Source: Ascaphus truei
Lineage: Eukaryota; Chordata; Amphibia; Anura; Ascaphidae
Assembly (NCBI GenBank): GCA_036426205.1
Contig: CM071568.1
Coordinates: forward strand, 37,624,770 to 37,688,769
Reading direction: 5' to 3'
DNA: 64,000 bases
Numbering within the stretch: position 1 is the stretch's first letter; each line of letters starts with the position of its first letter. The notes beneath the pieces are model-generated. The model searched no databases and was not told the DNA's origin. It saw nothing but the letters and a program-made list of their open reading frames with translations. The position numbers and the translations under genes are program-made. This document shows, in pieces, positions 1-12,270 of this stretch.

Positions 1-204
1 CGAAAGGAGGATAGTGGTGAGACGGGAGTATAGCATATGGAAATAGAGAGAGAGAAGAGAGAGAGATAGATGATATATAGATATAGAGATTGAGAGAATA
101 TAACATAAGATATAAGTAATAAATAATAGTATGATAGAAATATAATATTTATTATTAAATTGATATTTGTATATATATGTATATATATATATTAATATAT
201 TATA
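1..204. repeat. AT/AG-rich low-complexity sequence
   Basis: Irregular runs of GA, ATAG and TA units with no clean period. It resembles microsatellite sequence damaged by random substitutions or base-calling error. No gene is visible. Confidence 0.6.
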
Positions 205-579
205 TACACATAAACATAAACAACTTTGCAAAGCGTCGTAAGAGCGTTGGATAGCCATTTTGGCATTGTAAAAAATTTACATAGGTAGCATTGCATAGCG
301 TTGGATAAGCCATTCGTTGTAAAACGAAGTGTTGTAAAACGAAGATTGCCTGTATTGTGAACCAAGGTCATTGTGCCATAAATGCCAAATGTCAGTGGTA
401 TAGAAAAATCACAGCCTATAAATGGTCAAATTGATGCAATGCAACAACAGTGAGTATGGATACTGAGTGCTCAATAAGAGCTCAGTCGAGGACGACCCAT
501 CTCCTCCTCTCCTCTCCCTATCCTACCACTATATGTGATTAAAACCAATACTAGGAGGGTAAATGTGAACAAGTGAAAG

Positions 580-870
580 AATAAAGTGCGCAGCTAAACT
601 CAATTATAAAGTGATAGGAAAAACTATGTTAATTTGAATCAGGTGCAACCTTGCACAAAAAATTTTACACACAGTGAATAAATATATGTAACATACAAAA
701 CGTAATGGTCTCAAAAAGGTGTCTGAGCTGTATCAATAGGGAGTGGCTCAACAGCCCCACAGCACTAGAGAAAAAAGACAAAAACAACAGCGCAAAAACG
801 CAAATAGTGAAGTATATCAAATATAAATAAATAAAAACTTTGAGCATCTAGGTCTAAATGTAGAATTCAA
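580..870. repeat. PLE-like terminal fragment (copy 1)
   Basis: AT-rich sequence with a run similar to GCGCAAAAACGCAAATAGTG, also found near 49690 and 29940, where it lies beside Penelope-like terminal repeats with hammerhead motifs. The assignment rests on that shared context; no coding part is present. The partner in copy 2 is at 15320-15605. Confidence 0.35.
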
Positions 871-1090
871 TATAAATGCCTTTCTCCCATGATGACTCAA
901 TGATTTGACCCTGTCCCTTTTATAGGGTTTTAAAACACCTTATAATAATTTTTATTTAAAAAAATAACTTTAACATATATATATTTATTTTTAATAAACA
1001 AATTTATTATGTTTTTTTCTTCATAAGTTTAAATTAATGTTTTAATATTTTTATCTTGTTCAATAGAATTACTTTCCATTACCGTTGCAG

Positions 1091-3440
1091 TCACAGGGGG
1101 TCATGCACTAAGTCGGTTAAGCCGTTTATTCAGGAATTTTTTTTAAGTCCAACTTTGCTCGTTCGTTACCCTGTTTGTGTTAAATTCTGCCCTTAAACGG
1201 GATGCACTAAGCAACGCAACCTTAGCGTACGCGAAAGTTGCGGTGATCAGAACACGTCAGCTCAAGGTAGACGCCAAAAAAGCTGGACTTTGAAAAAATG
1301 ATTGCTTTTCATTTTTGCATGTGCACCACCCATACAACAGGCAGGAGGGTGTCCCCGCAGCCATCCGGGGTCCGCTGGAGTCCCGGGGGTACCCACGGGC
1401 CTCGCGGTACCAATGTTGCGCCTCCAAAAATAATAAATAATATTTATAATTAAATACACCCCCCCTAACACATACAATACAGTAATGGGCAAAATTACTA
1501 TTATCCACATATGGATAATAATGCATTGCCCATTTTAATACAATAAATCAATAAATACAGTAAAAACATATTACACTTACCTTTTACAGGCACCCACGAT
1601 GAAGGCCGTTTCATCCTCATCTTATCCTGCCCATGCCCCCTCCGATGCTGCAAAACATACACAAGAATCAAAACAGCCAATGTAATGTCCCCAACCCTTA
1701 ATCACCTAGAGGTTTTAACAGCTACAGTATAAGGGGTTAACACCACCTTCAACCACACTGGGAGGCCCTACATACCCTCCCCACTAACCCCCCACCCCTT
1801 GAGGCCTAACCACCCTCAACCACAACCCAGCCGGGAGGCCTACACACATACCCTTGGGGTCAATACCCCCTCCCCCAGCCCCAGTACCTCACCCTATAGT
1901 GATGTCACATCCTTTTTAATCAAGTGTGACCTATCATATGGTACAGCAACCAATGGGATTGTCTTTAATCCATTCTTGTAATACCATATGATATGAGACA
2001 TGTGGTCTCATAAGGAGATAACGTCACAAACTTTAAAAAAAAAAAAGAGAGAGCTGTACCATCTGGGCCTAAAACGTACCATCTGGGCCTATATAAGGCC
2101 TGTTCCGTCTTCTTTTAGCTCAAGAAGGTGATGAGACAACTTCTGCTGTGGATTTACCATGGGGATCTACTGGATTGAAAGAAGATAGAAGATTAAAGAA
2201 AGAAGAAAAAAATCACAGATGAAGATAGGAGAAAAAGATGGAAAAAAGAAGATTTTGTACGTGATTGCTGTTCTTCAGGAGGATGGAGTCGGATTGCAGT
2301 GGATGACGTCGCGGGTCAAGAGTTACTGAAACGCGGGATTCGGAGGGTGAAGACTTTAAAGGTAAGAAAAGTATTGATGTATGTACAGATGCAGTGGCCA
2401 TTATTCTAACAATCATGGAGGCGTTTTAGTGTGCAATGCTTACTCCAAGCGGCCAATCACGCGAATGATTTGTTTGAATTTCATAGATCCCAATTTCCTT
2501 GGTGCATTCTTCGCGTTTCCATGGCCAGAAATGAATTAATTATAATGGTACAGTACTGTGTCAATTTGTAGGTGTTTTTAAAAACCAGAATACTAAAATG
2601 CAATTTTCTGCACATCGATAAAACACAAGTCAACACGCAGTAATGACGCGCTATGACATGGGTATTCCGAGGTATTCAACGCGTGATATGTTCCAATAAT
2701 GGCTGCTGCACCTGTAAATGTCTTTTTTCAGGTTTTTTTCATGGATTTATTTTATTTTTTTTATGTTTGTGATTGCCCATTGACTGATAATGTTTAATCT
2801 GTGCCCCTCTAGTACAGATAAATACAGTGACAGCCAATGCATTTTTTGCAAATGCTTGATTGAATTGATTGTTATTTTTTCGATTTTTGTTTATTGCTTG
2901 GATTAAATTGTTTTGAATTTGGAATGCTTGTTTTTAGTACATTTTAGGATTGGTTAGTGTTCTAAATTAATTATTTGTTTTGTTGGCTAGTGGTTTTATT
3001 TTTTAATTGATTGGTTGGCTAGTGATTATATTTCTTTAATTGATTGGTTGGATTGGCGTTTATTTATTTGTATTCTTATGTTTTGGAATAACATTTTAAT
3101 ATCTGTGTTTCACTGATAGATTAATGTAATTGATGATAGTAGAGGCTTTTTAGTTCTTTATTGTTGGGGTGTTTAGGTGCTTGTGTATTTCTTTATTATT
3201 TGTATTGTTTGTTAGTGTATTTGTATTAGGTTGACCATTGAGTGCTATAGTGGCTTATCAAGCCCATATTATATTGGGTATTGATATACCAATGTGCCAA
3301 TCAAGGGAAGGGGGTGGGTTATAGTGGGTATGGGGTGGGTCGTTATGGCCTCTGGGTGAGTAGTAGGGGGAACGGGGGTTAATTCCTTAATTACTGTAGC
3401 AGTATTAATCACTAAGGTGATTAAGGGGTCAGGGGCCATT
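1091..3440 (+). repeat. Dispersed repeat family F, forward copy (in duplication copy 1)
   Basis: Ordered modules seen again at 15845, 51327, 59194 and inverted at 12271 and 26748: a start resembling CATGCACTAAG; a palindrome around an ATTATCC/GGATAAT core ending TTTGCCCATT (about 1483-1530); a CACCCACGATGAAGGCCG segment; a damaged palindrome around CCCCTTAAT/ATTAAGGGG; TGTCACAT segments; a TATA-like CTATATAAGG (about 2089); and a purine-rich stretch ending in AAGGTAAGA. I do not recognise the family. It has no transposase frame and looks like a large non-autonomous DNA element. Confidence 0.6.
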
Positions 3441-3465
3441 AGATTGTATTATTATGTACAGAAAT

Positions 3466-3640
3466 TGCAAAAAAAAACAAGAGTTACACTCAGAATCTAC
3501 AGGCCTCAGTTAGCATGTTAAATGTTAAAGTTCATGCAGTACAATTAGAAAAGACTGACAAAAGTATGGAAGGGTAGCCTCTTCTCTCTTAAAAGAACAT
3601 GGCAGCAAGGCTTGGGTTTGCAAAGTTGTCATCATCCTCC
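3466..3640 (+). pseudogene. Tc1-like transposase fragment, HTH region (copy 1, frame-disrupted)
   Basis: Same sequence as 18254-18400 in copy 2, where it reads clearly, but several single-base indels break the frame here. It covers the second helix-turn-helix region that Tc1-family transposases use to bind their terminal repeats. No catalytic domain follows. It is a dead fragment; the copy 2 entry gives the residues. Confidence 0.55.
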
Positions 3641-4429
3641 GTTATGGGCTGGTTTTAAAACAGTGTTTATCAGTTTAATAGCTTCAAATATCATTACATT
3701 CCAACAGTGAGGCGATGGTTCTGTGTATACCTTGATATTGTCCATATTCTATCATAAATCATAGATATGTAGTTCCACTCCAGCTGCTAGTAATATTATT
3801 CTAATATTGAGCTATTTTAAGATGTGGTGGGCTTTTTTGCTACCCTGGCTATTTGCACAATTTGAGCTCTAACACCCTATTTTCAATTAAGTATAGGAGT
3901 GCTTATAATCACGAGAGGCAATTTGGTGCATATGTGATCTGATTTGTGACTTTTTATTTTTTATACACATGTTTTCGGTAATATATGTTTTAAGTATATA
4001 GTAATATAAAAAGTTATATTTTAATAGTGGTGGTGTGCATTTAAGTGAATTTCTTTGGGGCACAGTCTCTCTGTACAGTACTCCTAATTTTTCTACTGAT
4101 TCACTTTTCAGTTCCAGTTGCACCCATCTTACAATTATCGATTGTATTTGTTTAATTAACATTTATTATCACAATTAGTATGGTTTAGTCGATCACTTCC
4201 TAAACCCCCCCTCCTTGTTTTATAATATACAGTATCTTATCATCTTGCTACCAGTGTGTGATTAGAAAACATGTGCATGCACTATGTATATTCTTTGATA
4301 TCCTACAGTATTTGTTCCATTAAGTTTTTTTATTGTTGTTTTATTTATCTTTTGGTAAGGATTAAGAATTGACTATATGTACAGCATCTAATAGTGTATG
4401 TTTGTATTAATTCCATGACTTGTTGTCTC

Positions 4430-4640
4430 CTTCCTGAGGGGGTCAGTGTGGAACAGCGGATATGAGTTTGTGTTGATTCTGATTAGGTCTGGATCACACA
4501 CGCGTTATCACCCGGCATTTCCCTGGTTTCGGTTGGAGGTGGGGGGTTATATATACTCATACCTTTGATAGTGCAACATACTCTCTGACGAAGCACTGGA
4601 AGATGCGTGAAACGCGTTAGAGTAATTCTTTTTTTTCTCT
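4430..4640 (+). mobile_element. PLE-type terminal repeat with hammerhead (copy 1)
   Basis: A TATATATA stretch near 4550 lies about 30 bases before a hammerhead-ribozyme-like motif (4580-4623). A long T tract and an AATAAA follow. This arrangement is known from terminal repeats of Penelope-like retroelements, which carry minimal type I hammerheads. No PLE coding sequence is adjacent, so this is an isolated or truncated end. Confidence 0.55.
4580..4623 (+). ncRNA. Minimal type I hammerhead ribozyme motif (copy 1)
   Basis: Core CTGACGA at 4585-4591 and GAAAC at 4609-4613, then GCGTT as the short stem III and cleavage site. Stem I is a perfect 5-bp pair: ACTCT before the core and AGAGT after it. 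Stem II is short (GCA/TGC) with a loop of about eight bases. This matches the compact PLE hammerheads, which may work as dimers. Activity is inferred, not shown. Confidence 0.6.
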
Positions 4641-5945
4641 CTATCCATGTTGTCACATTTTTCAATAAATCATTTTTTAAACGAGTTTGGTATTGCAGCC
4701 TTACATTCATTGCGGCTGTGCTCCGTTTTTTATCCACGCGGAGTTTCTCTGCATCTACAGTAAAAAGCACACAATGTGTATTATGGTCCTATATGGGGAG
4801 TTATACTTTGTATTCCTACATGTAATTAATTGTCTTTTTGATATAATCATTTATTTACTTTAGATTTTGCAGTATTGGTCTTTCTCTTTATTTGTACTGT
4901 ATTATTTGGGTGAGATGCAGATATATTCAGCTAGCACTCTGCTAATTGTTTATCTTTCAAACAAGTGTTGTGTTTCAAGCTTTAATTCAAAGTAATAAAC
5001 ATAATAGCTGCTTCAAGAGAATGATCTAAGAAGTTAATCACCTGAAAATTAGAAATGTTAACTGCTGCTAGAAATAAAATGTATTGTTTTCCAATTTTGA
5101 ATAGGATGCCTCTCATTCATTATTTCAGTAGCGTTTTCATTAATACCATTTTCAATTTCATTAATAGAAACCAAAATTGTTCTTGGTGGTCCTGCTTTTA
5201 ACATTCATTCAATGACTATTATGTTATTCTAAATTTGCTAAAGGATCCTAGTTATCCATTAAGTCTTTATGGAACGCCCATGATAAATTACCAGCTGTTC
5301 TTCAATCTATTTTTCTGAATGTAAAGAGGAGTTTATACTGTTAGTAGAGATTGCTATAATGTATTATGTTTCAGGGACTAAATATTCCTTTCAGAATCTA
5401 ATCATTTTCTTAAAGAGTCAATACCTGAGTTTGTATTATAGTTTCTTAATATAGTAGACTTACTGTGTATGGAAAAATAATATTTCCTCTATCAAAATTA
5501 TGCCATGATTATCTATTGAGGTCAAAAAATAGTTGTGAGTCTAAATAAAAAAATATGCCTGGTTTGCTTTGGTGCATTTACATTCTAGAATGGCAACTGT
5601 ATCTCTCTTATTTTTAGTTATAAAGTTGAAACGTGTATAAAGCTCTTACAATATACATAGCTCTGTACATACAGTATATATTCAAATGCACAATGAGCCA
5701 AGCACCTTAAATCTTGCAATCTAATCTTTGGTGCCAAAAGCAGACACAAATAAAGTAAATTGGCCAAGGTCACAAGGAAATTACAACAGCATTGAACCAG
5801 GTTTCCTGATCAAAGGCAGCATCCACACCATTTTTAGAAGTCAGCTCCTTCTACTCACTGAGTCACACTTTAGCGCAATTGCCTGGAGATTCAAGTAGTA
5901 GTCGTTTCAAATATGAGCACATTCCAGTGTTAAATCGAAATAGAA
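4641..5945. other. AT-rich sequence without recognisable features (copy 1)
   Basis: About 1.3 kb matching 19446-20768. Only short chance frames; no splice-bounded coding segment, terminal inverted repeat or tandem array was noticed. Confidence 0.5.
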
Positions 5946-5947
5946 AA

Positions 5948-5962
5948 CTTATATATATATTA

Positions 5963-6001
<39 letters not shown>
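5948..6001. repeat. (AT)n microsatellite (copy 1)
   Basis: Nearly pure TA dinucleotide repeat. It corresponds to an interrupted AT/ATCT tract at 20771-20812 in copy 2 and differs in length and composition between the copies. Confidence 0.9.
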
Positions 6002-6004
<3 letters not shown>

Positions 6005-6560
6005 GAGAAAAGGAAAAAAGCGCCCGATTCTCGTTGATTAAAAGGTTACAAAAGGTTTAATAAAAAAATCATTCAGAGACCAAATTCAAACTCACAATTC
6101 GCCATAATATTAAAGCGTGGTATGAGATGAGACTCATCTCCAACACAGCTGGAGTGACCGCCGTCAGCTTGCTACGCTTGGAACACGTGACCTTCTGGGA
6201 CCTCACATGTCGGTGTTCTGTTGTGAAAGTCCTCCGGCAAACCCAGATGATAGCAGCGTTAGAGTTCCTGGTTCAGGGGAGGGTGCAGTTACACAATATA
6301 TTCCCAGCAAGAACGGCAGTCTTGTACTTCCACTGTTCCTTGGAAAAATGGCTCTCAAATAGCCACCGTGGGTCCTCTTCTCACCAGGGACCCTACGCGT
6401 TTCTTCCGCAACCGGATTTCATCAGGGGATGGACTTCAATGGGAATTGCTTACTATATGTAGTGTGTCAATGTCCAATCAAATTAGATCCGAATACTGGA
6501 TTCAATATCTGTCTTCAATTATTATGGATATTATGACCATTAAATGGTATTGAAAAAGCA
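6002..6560 (-). mobile_element. PLE-type terminal repeat on the minus strand (copy 1)
   Basis: The block contains a minus-strand hammerhead (6391-6428) and the flank GGTTTAATAAAAAAATCATT, an arrangement like PLE terminal repeats. With the plus-strand repeat at 4430 it makes an inverted pair about 1.8 kb apart. No intact reverse transcriptase lies between them. Confidence 0.45.
6391..6428 (-). ncRNA. Minimal hammerhead ribozyme motif (copy 1)
   Basis: On the minus strand the core is CTGATGA, then a 4-bp stem II (TCCG/CGGA), then GAAAC, GCG and a TA cleavage position. Stem I is CCC/GGG. The canonical CTGATGA/GAAAC core makes this the closest match to the textbook consensus in the window. It is preserved unchanged in copy 2 (21202-21239). 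Confidence 0.6.
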
Positions 6561-7349
6561 AGAGAATTGCACATATAATGTTAACATTGAAAAAAGATGG
6601 TAAAACATTTATTTGACAAACAAATTCTAAACACGAAAATATTAATTAGTACACAATTTATTTTGAACAGATCAGTTTAGATAGACAGTGTTGTTACATT
6701 TGCATTTTATTTATATTGATTCCCATACCACATAACTATATCACTGATTAGTCAAAATGGAGTATTGTTGAATTGGTATGCAGTATCAAATAGGGGTTGC
6801 ACATGTAGAATTAATTATAATTGTTTTGGCTTGTTAAGGACGAAAAAAACTGCATGGATGAATGAACATTATCTTAATATGATGGAATTACATGATAACT
6901 GATAATTGCCTCTCCTTAAATGTAAAGGAGAAGAGAGGAGTGATGAGCCGGACAATCAATGTGAAAGTACAACCTACTCATGAAGAATAGCAAGAACATG
7001 TAATTAAAGTAATTTATACAAAAAAATTAATAATAATCAAATGTGTGTGATGATTAATCATGAACACAGAAGATAAGAAAGAAAGAGAACAAACATGAAT
7101 GCAACGAACTCGAATTATTATGTAATAATTGGTCTTGATCTATATAAATGTATATAATGCTTGTAAGAATATTAACTTAAATGTCAACCTACCTGTGTTA
7201 AAATATTTTGTGCTTCCTACCTAATAAGGTGATGAAGTGATTATCTTAGCTAAAATAAATGTTGTGAATGTAGATAGTAAATGTATGTTTTATGAGTTAA
7301 TGTGAACTTAATTAAATTGTTGATGAATCGTGATGAAAATTATTTATAC
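6561..7349. other. AT-rich sequence without recognisable features (copy 1)
   Basis: About 790 bases of AT-rich DNA matching 21370-22168 in copy 2. No coding or terminal-repeat structure seen. Confidence 0.5.
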
Positions 7350-7963
7350 AACAGAAGACAGGGGTGCCCAATGCTACATCAAATTGACAAACATATATGG
7401 TAATGAGTATAAAGTTAAATACTTTGAATAATAGAAATAGTATATCTTGTTTTGTTTAGTTAAACCTTTGGCAAAAGCTGTCGGAAACGTCTGCATACAA
7501 ATGTCAAGTGTAAACCAAAAATGCGAGGTTCCTAACCTACAAACTGTGAACCCTTTCTGTTCTGGTTGTGTATGAGGGGAAGGAACTGCAGTGAGTCATG
7601 TCCATTCAGCAAGGTTGCCAAGAACCTCCAAGGTTTAAAAAGGTGAGGAGGGGCGAGTCTGGGGGGATGTGCCCCTAACCTCCATGGCTGTTACCAGTCA
7701 TAAGAAGAAATTGATATAACACAATTCCCAGATAGCTCAAACTCCTACATCCACCACATCATGATATATACAGTATTTATGACCAAAATGAGTGGCTACT
7801 GAGCTACTTGGCGGTTGTTATGCAGGCTTAGGACGCTTTGGCCAAAGGGGTTTAACTAAAAAACCAAGTACTTACTATTATTATTCAAGGATTTAAACTT
7901 TATACTCATTACCATAATGTTTGTCAATTTGATGTAGCATTGGGCACCTCTGTCTTCTGTGTA
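7350..7963. mobile_element. Fold-back element (copy 1)
   Basis: Two inverted arms of about 150 bases: 7350-7500, beginning ACAGAAGACAGGGGTGCCCA, and 7818-7963, its reverse complement. A second, inner inverted pair lies around the TCCTACATCCACCACATCATGA motif region (about 7740-7770) and 8010-8045. There is no coding capacity. The class is unknown; a MITE or fold-back transposon is likely. Confidence 0.65.
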
Positions 7964-8259
7964 CATCGTTAGCATTTGCCACACTCGGTAGCACTACATT
8001 TTGGCATAAATATATATTCATGATGTGGGTGGATGTAGGAGTTGAGCTATCTCGGGAATATGTGTGTAAAATATTTAGTAATAAACTGTTGATAGTTCTC
8101 TAAGTATTAATATTTTTAAGACAAACATATAGTGAAACATAGTGAATATTGAAAAAAATATTGTAATGTGTTAGGAGGCATAAATATATCCTGATAAGTT
8201 GATGTGCTTGTGGTGGAAAAATTATGCTGGAGTGGCTTATATTTGTTCGTCGAATTAGG

Positions 8260-8400
8260 AGGATTGTATAGATAGATAGATAGATATTATAGTATCTAGA
8301 GAGGATTAATATATATAGATATATATATAGATATATATTATTAGAGATGATCGGATATATAGATACATATGATATCTATACTATATATACATAACTATAT
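8260..8400. repeat. Noisy GATA/AT microsatellite (copy 1)
   Basis: GATA units run into irregular ATAG/TATA sequence. The equivalent in copy 2 (23061-23190) is mostly TA repeats. The discordance suggests sequencing error in simple repeats. Confidence 0.7.
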
Positions 8401-8635
8401 CACGCTCAAACCCCGTTATAAGCCGATCCATTACCAATCGGAATCCGCTTATAAACGCGATGCAAGCATGGCTTCCCAATTTTCGAATTTATGAATAATT
8501 TACCAAAACGATTATTGGGATTTTAAATACTTTATTGAACAATGCATACAAGTACTTATTTTCTAATGCGATCCGCTATAGTATGCGATGTGATTTCTTT
8601 GGACCCACAAGCACAGCGTTATAAGGGGTTTGAGG
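8401..8635. mobile_element. Small Tigger-like MITE (copy 1)
   Basis: Terminal inverted repeats CGCTCAAACCCCGTTATAA on the left and, inverted, GCGTTATAAGGGGTTTGAG on the right, flanked by TA-rich DNA. The size (about 235 bases) and ends resemble pogo/Tigger-type non-autonomous elements. Intact copy at 23195-23425. Confidence 0.55.
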
Positions 8636-8640
8636 CTTGT

Positions 8641-9040
8641 ATATATAATGGATAAAGATTTCAGTCCTCACATTTGGGACATTTTGTCCAAATATACTGT
8701 TAGTAACAATGACAAAACAACCCACTGCATTATTCATATTTAACAATGTAAAATCCAAAGGGGCACTACGTATCTAGGCAATCGAAGATCTAAGAGCTAC
8801 TCTTCCATCCTTAAAGGCTTTTTTTTCTTAATGTATATTAAACTAAGCATGAAAATGTTAGGAGATTGATAGTGTTGTGGTAGAGGCTTGAGCATGTTGT
8901 TGGATGGGCGGTGTTTGTGTGGGATGGTAGGGTTGGTATAGTGTTTTGGGTTTGTGGTAGCATGTGGGTGGGTTGTATTTTCTTGTAATATTTATATAAC
9001 TTAATATTTTTTATTTGTTCTTTTTTTAATACAAATGTTT
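8641..9040. other. Unassigned sequence (copy 1)
   Basis: Contains a G/T-rich stretch (about 8875-8960) that varies between the two duplication copies. Nothing recognisable. Confidence 0.4.
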
Positions 9041-9049
9041 GTATATCTC

Positions 9050-9290
9050 TTCTAATATTTGCCCATTCTCCTTCCTTCTTTTGCCTCTAAATTTTGTGGA
9101 CCCTGTCCTCACCTGCTTGCATTTTCTTACTCTATATTCTTTCCCAGAACCTCTACAATGGCTTCCACATACTGCTCAATCCCCACGAACCGCCCTCACA
9201 AATAACTACATGACTCCATGTGGGTGCAATGACTCATACGATCTTACTCTGCTCATACTTGTATTACTCGACTATTGTGCAGGATAAAAC
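9050..9290 (+). pseudogene. CR1/L2-type LINE reverse transcriptase fragment (copy 1)
   Basis: Broken frames recall the start of a non-LTR reverse transcriptase: a residue run around 'PLQWLPHTAQSPRTAL' and, after a frameshift, 'LLILVLLDYCAG', which resembles the LLILLDLSAAF-type motif of the first catalytic block. Copy 2 reads better at its first motif (23840-24065). No upstream endonuclease or downstream RT blocks are present, so it is a short dead fragment. Confidence 0.5.
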
Positions 9291-9918
9291 AAGTACTTGT
9301 AGAACAGGTCATAACAACATAATTAAATAACAAACATTTAAAAACTTAACTAAAGAACATTAACCACAGCTTTATCATCATTGTTCATTACTGGAAGGTG
9401 ACGAAACACCCAACATCCGCAGTTTTTGTTCACCAGTAGTGATATTGGCTTCCCATTGTGTGATGGATGGCTCAATTTTCCGCAGCCCTTTCATGTTTGC
9501 ATTTATTTTTTTTAAATCTCTTCCGATTCTGGAAGGTCCCACTAGGTGTATATAGATAGAAAACTGCTCGCCTATTGGATAGAAGGTCCTAATAAGGTAG
9601 GTGTGAAGGTGTTGCGGGTAATGAGCATATAACACAGAAGTGAACTAAGAAGTTTCAAAAGTTACCCCTCTATATGCAATCTAAACCAAAGCGTTATATA
9701 TATTCTCAGGCCCAAAGGATAGAATCCCATACCAGAAACTAAAAGCGAAGACGACGAAAAACAAAAAAGTTTTAATACATATTTAGTTATAAGACGTCAA
9801 AAAATGATTAAAATAAAATAGTTAACAAAAAACCCTCAGAGGGGCAGTGGAGACCAGATAGGGTATATCATTCATGTTGAATATTCTCGTTAGTAGTTTT
9901 ATATCAGAAGCATAACCT
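9291..9918. other. Unassigned sequence (copy 1)
   Basis: Matches 24066-24668 in copy 2. No coding or repeat structure recognised. Confidence 0.4.
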
Positions 9919-10640
9919 GTGACAGGACGGCATGTAGCAGAGGTCAGGGAACAGTCCACACGTGTAGTTTCAGAAATATGAAAACGTTCTAGTGGGCTTT
10001 ATTTCTCCACAGCAACATAACATGCGGGTACACTGTCCCTGTTAAACAAATAAATCCTGATACCATTGGGAGAAAAAACTAACTAACAAAGCTATGGGCT
10101 ATCTAGCAGGGCTGGCTTGCTAAACCATAAACAACCGTAAGAGTGTTTTTAAGCAGTCATGAAAAAATGAAACAAATCTTACTTTGGTTTGTTGAGTAAG
10201 TAGTTTGCTGTATCCGTCTGGCTAGCCGCACATATATCAGTGCTCTGGCTGAGAGAGCCAGCTACTGCTAGTAACAAGATCCTTTTCTACACTGCTGGCT
10301 TCTCAGGTGTTCAGCTTACATTCGACTACTAACTTCAGCACCTGATGTTAACCCTTAGTGAGTGGCTGGCATGAAGCACTCAGATCGAATATGTTCTCCC
10401 AGGGAGATGATAGGAGTTGACTTCACCTCTGTCTACAATAACCCTATGCTGCTTCTGTGTGTTAATTCACATGTTTGAATGCCTATGTTGATAACTGACA
10501 CATTGGCCTTTATATACGTTCTGTAACATGCAAACGCAAAGATGTTTTGGGCTCAGTTCCGAGTGGTATTAATTATATAATGATAGGTAACGGTCCCCTT
10601 GTGTACGGGACAACGGGAAAACAGGGATGTTGTCACGGCC
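9919..10640 (-). mobile_element. Possible LTR on the minus strand (copy 1, degraded)
   Basis: Equivalent of 24669-25327. On the minus strand a TATATA-like box (about 10510) precedes an AATAAA signal (about 10000), and the left edge reads TGTGACAGG. The right edge is obscured by indels. No target duplication was found. Confidence 0.3.
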
Positions 10641-12270
10641 CACTGGGGTAGTTATCCTACACTGTACATCAATTCCTAGAGTTAAACCACTTCTTTGTAT
10701 AGGTGTCATAGCTCCATAGACCTGGCTATCAAAAACACGTTATTCTAGGTCATAGATTATGTCTATTTAAAAAATATCCTTTGAGTGTCGTGTATCCCTT
10801 CCCACCCCATATTAATACACTAAGCAGTTTAGGATGTTGAGCCAATAGTGGTAAACTTGTACTGCAAGATAGAACGCTGAAATGGGTTGGTGAAACCCAG
10901 ACACCAACCAGTGTATATAATAGTAGCACAACCGCTACTCAAAATGCTGTTAGGATATAGCATGAAAACACAGTTGCTGCTTGTCATGAGGTGGGCCAGC
11001 CGTGGAAGTGCTGGCAACGCGGTGGATAGGAGAGAGGTGAAGGCGGATGTGAGTTGCGGGATGCGGCAAAAACCCGTCGGAGGCACAATGGAAGGTACTG
11101 TTACAACCCGTAGGGACATCTGGGGCACATGTCACCCGTTCGCTCCTCTCGTGATAGCACCCTCGAGGTGTACTATTCTGGAAGGTGATACGACCCTGGT
11201 GTGTGCTACATGGAGACCTTTTTTGAGTAAAATGTTAAATGGACAAGTGGTCGTTTGGGTTGATGGACACAATTGTGTTTTGCGATTACATGTGGCAGTC
11301 ATTGCCTTTTACATGTTCCTGTGGACTACCATGTACCTTAGTATTTATTTGCTACGTTCTAACTGTTGTGATGAATAATTGTGAAAACACAAAGAAACTA
11401 TTGATGTTACAGTTTGTTTATGTCTGCAACCCCTCCCCCATCCACAACCATTGTATTGTGTTAGGAGCACGGGACCAGTCTTCGGCTTAATTGCCAACAT
11501 CAGAAACATGTGGTTTAGGGATTTAAGCAAACCTAAAGTCACTTACCTTTTGCTAATAATGTCGATTGATTGTTTCTTGGTGCGTTCAGGTTGGCCCATC
11601 TGGCAGTCAATCACAATTTACATTAACAGTACCTTATCGATTGAATGTTCAGTACTGCATTTGCTACAGACCCAAAAATTCTTGTATTATTGAAACACAC
11701 ACCTCTTAGTTTACCGTTGAAGTAAGATATAATGACCTCCGTTTCTCCTGCTTAGATCTCTCAGTGCACTGGCCAGCCCTCATGGAGAACCCATCACCCT
11801 GAGTCATCTCTGCATTGAGTTGGGTGATTGAGACTTTTGAGAAGTACTGGACTGTATATACATTTACTGGTATCATTACAATATTGTTTAACGTATGTTA
11901 TTGTTGTAGTTAGTTAAAAAAATAAAAAACATAGAACTTGATAAGAAAAGAAATAGTAAAGAAACCAATTTAATAGCCCATTCGACCATTTTAAGTCCGA
12001 ATGTTTTGTCCCAGTCGCTACGTCACCCCCATCTAATCCATTAAATAATGCTCAGAGCACTACGAGCTTTTTGCAGCGTATAGGTTTTAATGCAAACAAA
12101 AAGCAAAAGACAGTTTTGGAGATTAAGCCAAACTCGTTTTCTCTTATGGGGGATCTATTGTTGTGATTTGTTGATTTGATGTGTTTGTGTGTTAGCACTA
12201 GCACTGTTAGTAAAACAAATATGAATATTGATATTTTCAGGTAACATTATTCAAAAATGCCTTTAACAGA
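10641..12270. other. Unassigned sequence, indel-rich (copy 1)
   Basis: Matches 25328-26747 but is much longer because of scattered extra bases. Open frames here (up to 163 codons near 10887) have no shared frame in copy 2, so they are not genes. One segment (10870-11230) is GC-rich. Confidence 0.5.

Noticed and set aside
10887..11378. 163-codon frame in duplication copy 1
   Set aside because: The frame is not preserved in copy 2 (25590-26000), so it is chance in indel-rich sequence.
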